From assembly GCF_004339545.1 (NCBI RefSeq), contig NZ_SMGD01000012.1, positions 124,001 to 188,000 on the forward strand: a DNA stretch of 64,000 nt. Reading direction: 5' to 3'. This DNA is from Celerinatantimonas diazotrophica. GTDB lineage: Bacteria > Pseudomonadota > Gammaproteobacteria > Enterobacterales > Celerinatantimonadaceae. The notes beneath the pieces were generated by a model that saw nothing but the letters and a program-made list of their open reading frames with translations, did no database searches and was not told the origin of the DNA. A program made the position numbers and the translations under genes. Positions 58,085-64,000 of the stretch are shown here, piece by piece; position 1 is the first letter of the stretch; each line of letters begins with the position of its first letter.

Positions 58085-60628
58085 TTATTGTTTGGCTTTT
58101 TTCTCTTTAACACACTCAAGATATGACTTAAAAAGTGCGGCACTACGATAGAAACCATGTGCGAATTTGCTGTATGGCATTGTTAGGAAGAAGGCCATGA
58201 CAAAGCCAAGATGCAGCGCAAGCATGAGTGGCATCAAGGTGGTTTCTCTGACGCAAAGCAGCAATAAACCAGTCAAGCTAATCATGAATAGCAGAACGAT
58301 AAAGGCACGATCCATGGGACGCTGAGCTTGGTCCCCATGATCGGGATGTCGCTTATAGTTTAAGTAAAGTAGCCCAGCAGGCCCCACCAGCAAGCCTAAA
58401 CCACCGATGATTCCCAGCATGACGGGTAAACTGAAGACAGGATATGGCGCTTCCCACCCAATATAGTGGTAAAGAGTCGCCACTGAGGTGGCTGCAAAGC
58501 AGAGCATGAAGCCATAAAAGGTCAAGTGATGGAAACGGCTACGAGATAATGTGTAGGCATCATCTTCATTATTACATCCTTGTCCATGGCCTCCATCTAA
58601 GTACTTAAGTGTTAAGGCCGCTTTACCAGCTTGTAGCATGGCAGGTAAAGGTTCTTGCTGTCGTTTCTCCTCTTTTGGCGTCACTTTTCGCCAGAAATGA
58701 ACGACTCCCACTGATAATGCCAGAATAGAAAAAACAAACACTGAGCCAAACAGGGCAACTAGGGTGTTATGTGAGAATATATGGTAAAAATTCCCCCCTT
58801 CAATTTTTGTGAAGAGGTTGCCTTGTATTAACAAGGTGAGAATCAGAAAAAGGCAGAGTGCCAACCCACTGGACAGGGCGAGAGTTACTCCATTGCGCTG
58901 GTATAGCGCGCCTAGTTTTTTGGGCCAAGCGAAGTCTATATAGGTTTGCAGACGTACTTTGGCCATAGCTCGAGGTATATTGACATCAAATTCATGTGGC
59001 GCCGCGTATTGGCAAGCATGCAAACAAGCTCCGCAGTTATGGCACAAATTGGCTAGATAATGAATATCGGCTTTATTAAACTCCAAGCGCTGTGTCATGG
59101 CAGGGAAAACAGCACAAAAGCCCTCACAGTAGCGACAGGCATTACAGATTTGCATCTGTCGGTTGACGTCTTCTTCGGCGGTGTTTAATAGCGGAATCAG
59201 GTTACTTTCGGGCTGTCTGTCCAAGCAGGAGAGGGCTGCATTGTGGCCTGCGATGCGGCCAAAAGCGGTGCCAATTGACATACCAACACCTGCGGTATAA
59301 CCCTTACCAAGTACGTTTCCAGCCATCATCTCTCCTGCGACAAACAAGTTTTTGCTCGGTTGATTAGCAAAACGTACGGCTGCGGTTGCATCCGTCTTGA
59401 GCCCTAGATAAGTGAACGTCACTCCCGGCCTGAGGGCATAGCCGTAAAACGGTGGCGTATCGATAGGACGAGCCCAATGAGTTTTGGCAGGTGAGATTCC
59501 TTCTGTCGCACAATCATCCAATTTCGTATGATCGAAAGAACCGGATCTGCAGGCTTTATTGTAGCGTTGAAGAGTGCGCAAGAAGGTCTCGCGGGGAAGC
59601 TCTAGTTGATCAGCGAGTTGTTCTAATGAATCGGCTTTACTACCGGGAAACACTGGTGGCATGAAATGACCAACCGCTTTACTGTCTATGATTGAGAAAC
59701 CTATTTGCTCTGGCTGTTGGGCCACTAGGCGCCCCCATATTGCATAACGCTTAGGCCAGAAATCTTCTCCCTCGTCGTAGAAACGCTCACCCTCCTTATT
59801 CACCACAACACCGAGGGATACACAATCGATACGTGTACAGATGCCGCCATCGTATAAAGGAGCACGAGCATCAATGGCGACCATATGAGCCTGCGTTGGG
59901 TCTCCTATTCGATCAGCGCCGAGGCTGAGCATGCGTTTGAGTAATGTTCCGGTATTGAAACGAGTACCACGAATCAAAAAGTTATCGGACGGGTATTCAC
60001 CCCGTTCATTTTGCCCCCAAGCTTCGCGTAACCAATCTCGATTGGATTCGAATCCACCCGCAGCTAACACGCAGCTTTTGGCTTCGATACGTTCCGCCGC
60101 AAGGTGAACACCATTTACTTGGCGCTCAGGAATTAATGCGGCGACAAACCGTCCATCTTTGATTTCTAAATCTTCAACAGGAGTTTCATATCGGATTTGC
60201 ACACCTAACCGCTCAGCGCTCCGATAGTAGGCGTTAATCAGAGCTTTTCCGCCCCCCATAAAAAACGCATTAGTCCGTGCGACATGCAGAGCACCGGAAA
60301 GAGGCGGTTGAAAATGAACACCGTGTTGACGCATCCAATCCCGACAGGTGGACGATTCTCGGATCACCAATCGAGCCAGCTCTTCGTTGGTCTTGCCATC
60401 TGTTACATTCAGCAGGTCTTGCCAGAATTCTTCTTCTGGATAGGCGTCAACCAGTACATCTTGGGGGGCATCGTGCATGCACCTTAGGTTTCGGGTGTGC
60501 TGAGAGTTACCACCCCGCCACTCACGTGGTGAAGCCTCAAGCAACAAGACGCTAGCCCCCGCTTCACGGGCCATCAGGGCGGCGCACAGAGCGGCGTTAC
60601 CACCGCCAATAACCAGAACATCGATCAT
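58085..60628 (-). CDS. Fused tricarballylate dehydrogenase TcuA-TcuB
   Basis: 847 aa from ATG 60628 (TAGGAG upstream). Residues 1 to about 465 are TcuA-like: FAD motif [20 protein letters not shown], the [16 protein letters not shown] region and a C-terminal flavin site [18 protein letters not shown]. From about residue 490 it continues as TcuB-like: Fe-S clusters [15 protein letters not shown] and [19 protein letters not shown], then about six membrane helices with histidines suited to haem. In Salmonella these are two proteins of about 467 and 379 aa. The fusion would oxidise tricarballylate to cis-aconitate and hand electrons to quinones. It lies with a LysR regulator and a TRAP transporter. 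Confidence 0.85.
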   Translation of the reverse strand: MIDVLVIGGGNAALCAALMAREAGASVLLLEASPREWRGGNSQHTRNLRCMHDAPQDVLVDAYPEEEFWQDLLNVTDGKTNEELARLVIRESSTCRDWMRQHGVHFQPPLSGALHVARTNAFFMGGGKALINAYYRSAERLGVQIRYETPVEDLEIKDGRFVAALIPERQVNGVHLAAERIEAKSCVLAAGGFESNRDWLREAWGQNERGEYPSDNFLIRGTRFNTGTLLKRMLSLGADRIGDPTQAHMVAIDARAPLYDGGICTRIDCVSLGVVVNKEGERFYDEGEDFWPKRYAIWGRLVAQQPEQIGFSIIDSKAVGHFMPPVFPGSKADSLEQLADQLELPRETFLRTLQRYNKACRSGSFDHTKLDDCATEGISPAKTHWARPIDTPPFYGYALRPGVTFTYLGLKTDATAAVRFANQPSKNLFVAGEMMAGNVLGKGYTAGVGMSIGTAFGRIAGHNAALSCLDRQPESNLIPLLNTAEEDVNRQMQICNACRYCEGFCAVFPAMTQRLEFNKADIHYLANLCHNCGACLHACQYAAPHEFDVNIPRAMAKVRLQTYIDFAWPKKLGALYQRNGVTLALSSGLALCLFLILTLLIQGNLFTKIEGGNFYHIFSHNTLVALFGSVFVFSILALSVGVVHFWRKVTPKEEKRQQEPLPAMLQAGKAALTLKYLDGGHGQGCNNEDDAYTLSRSRFHHLTFYGFMLCFAATSVATLYHYIGWEAPYPVFSLPVMLGIIGGLGLLVGPAGLLYLNYKRHPDHGDQAQRPMDRAFIVLLFMISLTGLLLLCVRETTLMPLMLALHLGFVMAFFLTMPYSKFAHGFYRSAALFKSYLECVKEKKAKQ

Positions 60629-60755
60629 AAGCTCTCCTATTACATGAGAAGCAGCATAGTTTTTCAGTATCGGAGAAATACTATTGTGCGAAAGCACTCA
60701 TCGACAGTGCGGTTTTGCAGGTAGGTATTTAGAAAAATTAAACTCTATTTTCATG

Positions 60756-61682
60756 CTAACCGATCCAGTTTGCCCCAGACCAGATACCGCTATTCACTAA
60801 GTCTTTGGCCACCTTGATAATGATTGCACGAGCCGCCAGCGCACTCGGAGAAAGGTCATCGTCAGGTAAACTGACCAGATAGTTTCGACGAATTAATTGG
60901 TTATCTTCAATGCGACGGATAGATAATCCGTTTTTACCAAAGCGAGCGGCAGCCGCTCCAGGTTGAATTGTTGCCCCAAAGCCTTGGTGAACCGTGTCCA
61001 TTAGAAGCGTAAGCCCATCAATTTCCATAATGATATTGGGGTGAATATTGTGTCGCTCAAAAGCAGCCATCAAACTGGTTCGCAATCCATGTTGCCTACT
61101 TGGCATGATCAGTTTTATATCCGCTAAATTTTTGATATGTACGGGAGACAAGGCGCCAGATGCATTCAAGTTTTCTGGTGAAGAGATGAGAAATAACTCT
61201 TCATCGAGTAACGCTTTTGTACTCCAGCGATGAACTGTCTCTTTATGGAATAATATTGCCAAATCTAGCTGTCGCGTATTCAGCATATTTTCTAAATGTC
61301 CAGATAGCATCTCTATGATATGAAGATGGATATGAGGATAGTTCTCTCGCATTGCGCAAATTAAAGGGAGAGCAAGAACGGTAGCAGTCGTCGGTGGCAT
61401 GCCGATACTGACATAGCCACTTGTCCGCTCTTTTTGAGCCGCCATGGCTGCCTGCTCTGCTTGCCTTATGGCAAGTTGAGCATGATGCATAAATGCAATG
61501 CCTGCACTCGTCGGAAGAGCGCCCGTTGATGTCCTGTTAAGTAGCCGTGTGGCCAGTTCGTTTTCCAATTTTGATATTTGCTGACTTAACGCAGAAGTCC
61601 CGACGTCTAACTCAAGGGCGGCCTTACCTAAACTGCCGCATTCAACGACCTTTAAAAAGTACCTAAACTGCCGAAGTTCCAT
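60756..61682 (-). CDS. LysR-family regulator, probable TcuR role
   Basis: 308 aa. The N-terminal winged helix (FRYFLKVVECGSLGKAALEL, then TSALSQQISKLENELATRLL) occupies residues 1-60. The rest is a periplasmic-binding-protein-like effector domain. It is upstream of and on the same strand as tcuAB. In Salmonella a LysR regulator, TcuR, activates tcuABC in the presence of tricarballylate, so a matching role is likely. A 127-bp gap to tcuAB leaves room for its operator; I saw no clear T-N11-A site. Confidence 0.85.
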   Translation of the reverse strand: MELRQFRYFLKVVECGSLGKAALELDVGTSALSQQISKLENELATRLLNRTSTGALPTSAGIAFMHHAQLAIRQAEQAAMAAQKERTSGYVSIGMPPTTATVLALPLICAMRENYPHIHLHIIEMLSGHLENMLNTRQLDLAILFHKETVHRWSTKALLDEELFLISSPENLNASGALSPVHIKNLADIKLIMPSRQHGLRTSLMAAFERHNIHPNIIMEIDGLTLLMDTVHQGFGATIQPGAAAARFGKNGLSIRRIEDNQLIRRNYLVSLPDDDLSPSALAARAIIIKVAKDLVNSGIWSGANWIG

Positions 61683-61981
61683 CGCTCTTTCACCTTTGTT
61701 TTTATGCTTTGAAACTTGTTTATTCCTTCTGTCTTTCGAGAGCTTCCTTCTCTTGCAGGATCAACAACCAACTACTCAAAGCACTTAGAAAACGCCTATC
61801 CGCTGAACGTAAGACTTTCCAGCATATTTGTTCACCATTTGCTGCAATTGAACATGAAAACGCTTTAAAGTCGACCTTTCAGCTACTTTCAGTTTTAGCA
61901 ACTGAAGAAAGACTATTTTACCACATTAAAGTCAACGAGTTAGAGGTAAGTCATTGGACTTTATCGGTTCGGTTTGTTTAG

Positions 61982-63106
61982 AAGTCTTTAACAGCGCAAG
62001 ATCACCCCCAACGCGCCCAATATCAAGGAACATATGATCAACATTGGTTAGACCACATCCAACCAGGGTTTCCACATGATACAGATCCTCGACTCTTTAA
62101 TGTGGCACCGCCTGAACAACAACGAAAAGGCGACTTTTTACCTAGTGAACATTACGCTTTATCGGGTTTCCACCCAGAAAAAAGCCGGATCGAAGGACAT
62201 TTGCCTAATGTTTTGGTGAGGGCGTTTGTGACCCAAGAGCACCATGAACATTCAGAATTTATAGAAATTCCTACACATATTGATACGGTTTGGTTTTTTC
62301 CAGAATTGGAACTTGGTATAGCGATTCACCGAGGGGTGTTACCTGCCTATGACTCGGCGGGCTTGGATATTAAAAACCTTTTGCTTGCCCTTGAAAATGT
62401 TGGGGATAAGCCTCGTGATAAAGTCTATTTCCAACAGGTATTAAACAAGCGGTTAGATCCAAAAACCGCCGCAGGGCATGCCTTTAATGCTTCCCAGTTA
62501 CTGCCGCAACACAGCGAAGAAGAAACCGCGCGGCGCGCTAAATTGTACGCTCAGGCACAGGCCGATTATGAGCAAAAACAGGCAGTCCAGCGGCTTAAAC
62601 AACTGGAAACAATGCGCAGTGAACATCCCGAGCTGGATTGGGACAAGGTGTTTGCCCGTGAACAGGCGCGAATGACGGTGAGTGAAGCGCCGGGGCCAAT
62701 TCCCCAAGCGTTTATTGATAAGTGAGATTTCGATTTAACGCCTTATATCAAGTGGGCACGGCAACAGGCACAAAACGCCAAGGCCAAAATGGCCGAGTCT
62801 CGTGCGCAGTTGGAAAAAAGCAGCAAGAACATACCGCCACGTCTGGCGGATGTGGAGTCACAAAGGCATATTTTGGCACGTTTTGCTGAAGTGGTTCCCG
62901 TCCAGAGTGCCGATCAAAGCACAGATAAACCTTTACCGGCAGACGCAACAATAGAAGCGAAACAGGACCGATATGCATCGGATGATGTTTCAGTCGCAGC
63001 GGCGTACTCGCCAGCTTTCCCCCGGTGTTATGCCCAAACAACAGGTGATTGGTCAACCATTCCGAAGACTGAACATGCTGGTGAACGTAGTGTAGCTTAT
63101 TGGTAA
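61982..63106 (+). pseudogene. Broken DUF2169 (type VI secretion-associated) gene
   Basis: The frame from 61982 (after a stop at 61979) reads DQHWLDHIQPGFPHDTDPR, then FNVAPPEQQRKGDFLPSEHY and LELGIAIHRGVLPAYDSAG, the DUF2169 pattern. It has no proper N-terminus or start. A TGA at 62723-62725 interrupts it, after which the same frame continues with DLTPYIKWARQQAQNAKAKM to 63106. DUF2169 proteins act as adaptors for type VI secretion effectors. No T6SS gene is in the window, so this is an orphan remnant. The intact 62102-62725 part would be 207 aa if expressed. Confidence 0.7.
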
Positions 63107-63150
63107 ACGCTGCAATCCGCCAAGCATACGGCTCGGCTCCTGATTAACGA

Positions 63151-63864
63151 TTAGACTTGAACATCATTAGGTAGATGCGATAAAAAGTCTTGGAAATCGT
63201 CTGCTTCGACATGGTGCAAGATATCTTGTAAATGATCGATGACATTGTTGCTCGCCCAGTCGACTCGAATGTCGATAGGGGCTCGGTTGGGAGATTCAAT
63301 GCGCAGCGCCGCTGATTTTACGCCTCGGGTGTCGCCCCCTTGGATGAGTGCCTGATTGAGTGCGCTTATTAATTGATGGGCAAGTTCGCTCTCATAATGG
63401 GGGTGATACTCCGGCGGTTGCTGGTGGCTTAAAACTTCGCTGGGATTGGCACAGATGGCCCCCACAAAGCTCTGCGTCATCGCTTCGATAACTTCGCCAC
63501 TGGCCAGCAGATTGCCAGCCGCGGCGACATGAGAGAGAGTCAATGCGTGGATCTGCGGCATGTTTTCGGCGCCATTTAATACGGCCGACTGACCTTGTTT
63601 ATCAATAACTAAGCACTGCCGATAGCGATGTTCGCGGTCTAACTTGGTGAGTTGCTCAATGATCTTCTTGCTGCTCACACCTTGCTTGAGCTGTTCTTTG
63701 GCAAAATCGGCATACCATGGATTGGTGTAGTATCCCTGAGTGGCTAATGCGCCAAGATTTTTCCAGCAATGGTGGACATAGCCACCTACGCTCGGGCCTC
63801 CTGTCGCAGTGATTGCTGCCGCGACTCCTGTGGCTGGATTAAAATGCAGTAGTGATAGCGTCAT
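63151..63864 (-). CDS. DUF1028 family protein
   Basis: 237 aa. The N-terminus TLSLLHFNPATGVAAAITAT, the GGPSVGGYVHHCW stretch and AAGNLLASGEVIEAMTQSF are hallmarks of DUF1028, an Ntn-hydrolase-like fold often linked to amidohydrolase genes. No catalytic assignment can be made. Its ATG overlaps the stop of an upstream M20-type gene (ATGA), so the two are co-transcribed and probably act in one pathway. Confidence 0.82.
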   Translation of the reverse strand: MTLSLLHFNPATGVAAAITATGGPSVGGYVHHCWKNLGALATQGYYTNPWYADFAKEQLKQGVSSKKIIEQLTKLDREHRYRQCLVIDKQGQSAVLNGAENMPQIHALTLSHVAAAGNLLASGEVIEAMTQSFVGAICANPSEVLSHQQPPEYHPHYESELAHQLISALNQALIQGGDTRGVKSAALRIESPNRAPIDIRVDWASNNVIDHLQDILHHVEADDFQDFLSHLPNDVQV

Positions 63865-64000
63865 TGCTGTTCCTGATTGATTAATTTACATAAATTGTTG
63901 AGAACATTCAGTGCCGATATTAGATCTTGTTGCACAATGGCTTCATCGCGATGATGGCTAAGCCCATCGACGGTGCGGATAAATAGCATGGCAATGTCAG
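63861..64000 (-). CDS. M20-type amidohydrolase, C-terminal end only
   Basis: The minus strand from the window edge encodes DIAMLFIRTVDGLSHHRDEA and continues to NQEQQ before TGA. The MLFIRTVDGLSHHRDEA segment is the C-terminal metal-site region of the allantoate amidohydrolase/carbamoylase branch of M20. Only about 45 residues are visible. It overlaps the DUF1028 gene by 4 bases. The substrate is unknown; a second carbamoylase gene lies at 21731. Confidence 0.6.
   Translation of the reverse strand, partial: DIAMLFIRTVDGLSHHRDEAIVQQDLISALNVLNNLCKLINQEQQ

Noticed and set aside
61709-61981. 90-codon frame before the DUF2169 remnant
   Set aside because: It is in the same frame as DUF2169 but its sequence does not resemble that family and no good ribosome site is present; it may be accidental.

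Overview
The window looks like chromosome of a facultative, probably aquatic gammaproteobacterium. UvrA, a YajR-type MFS protein and SSB occur in the uvrA / MFS / ssb arrangement that I recall from Vibrionales and Alteromonadales relatives. RutR, GlpR, KdpE and CRP-like sites all follow the E. coli pattern. The genus cannot be fixed from this sequence alone.

Layout. 1-6133: amino-sugar locus with the start of a periplasmic sugar-binding protein, an O-GlcNAcase-HAT-like GNAT acetyltransferase, a MalK-type ATPase, a ROK repressor, a glucosamine kinase and a Gfo/Idh/MocA oxidoreductase. 6146-10096: housekeeping genes (YheT hydrolase, DUF3624, a MiaA of unusual type, DUF1127, a flavin reductase-like protein). 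10172-10990: a MITE and a 260-bp tandem repeat carrying REP-like hairpins. 11057-24376: reductive pyrimidine catabolism. It holds a YdfG-type SDR, a class III aminotransferase, a four-gene NMT1-type ABC importer, RutR, PreT, PreA, beta-ureidopropionase and dihydropyrimidinase. Three RutR boxes tie the importer and the catabolic operon together. 24672-29848: glycerol regulon (glpK, glpF, glpR, glpD) with GlpR-like boxes. 29917-35102: uvrA, MFS and ssb.

35097-44820: a genomic island of about 9.6 kb inserted exactly at the ssb stop codon and flanked by a direct repeat of about 150 bp of the ssb 3' end and terminator. It carries a small GIY-YIG/T5orf172-like gene and a tightly packed six-gene minus-strand operon. 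In order these are a nucleoside-phosphorylase fused to an EAD1-like domain, a helical GASH-like protein, a DO-GTPase2-like protein, a DO-GTPase1-like protein, a large GAP1-like protein and a two-TM SLATT/DUF4231-like protein. I read this as a GTPase-controlled biological-conflict (probably antiphage, suicide-type) system and as the most interesting object in the window.

45194-52812: complete kdpFABCDE potassium system with an E. coli-like KdpE site. 53195-54830: decayed IS903-type element, a second MITE copy and a 26-bp perfect palindrome. 54910-61682: tricarballylate-type utilisation locus with a LysR regulator, a fused TcuA-TcuB protein and a TRAP transporter. 61982-63106: broken DUF2169 (type VI secretion-associated) gene. 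63151-64000: a DUF1028 gene and the end of an M20-type amidohydrolase.
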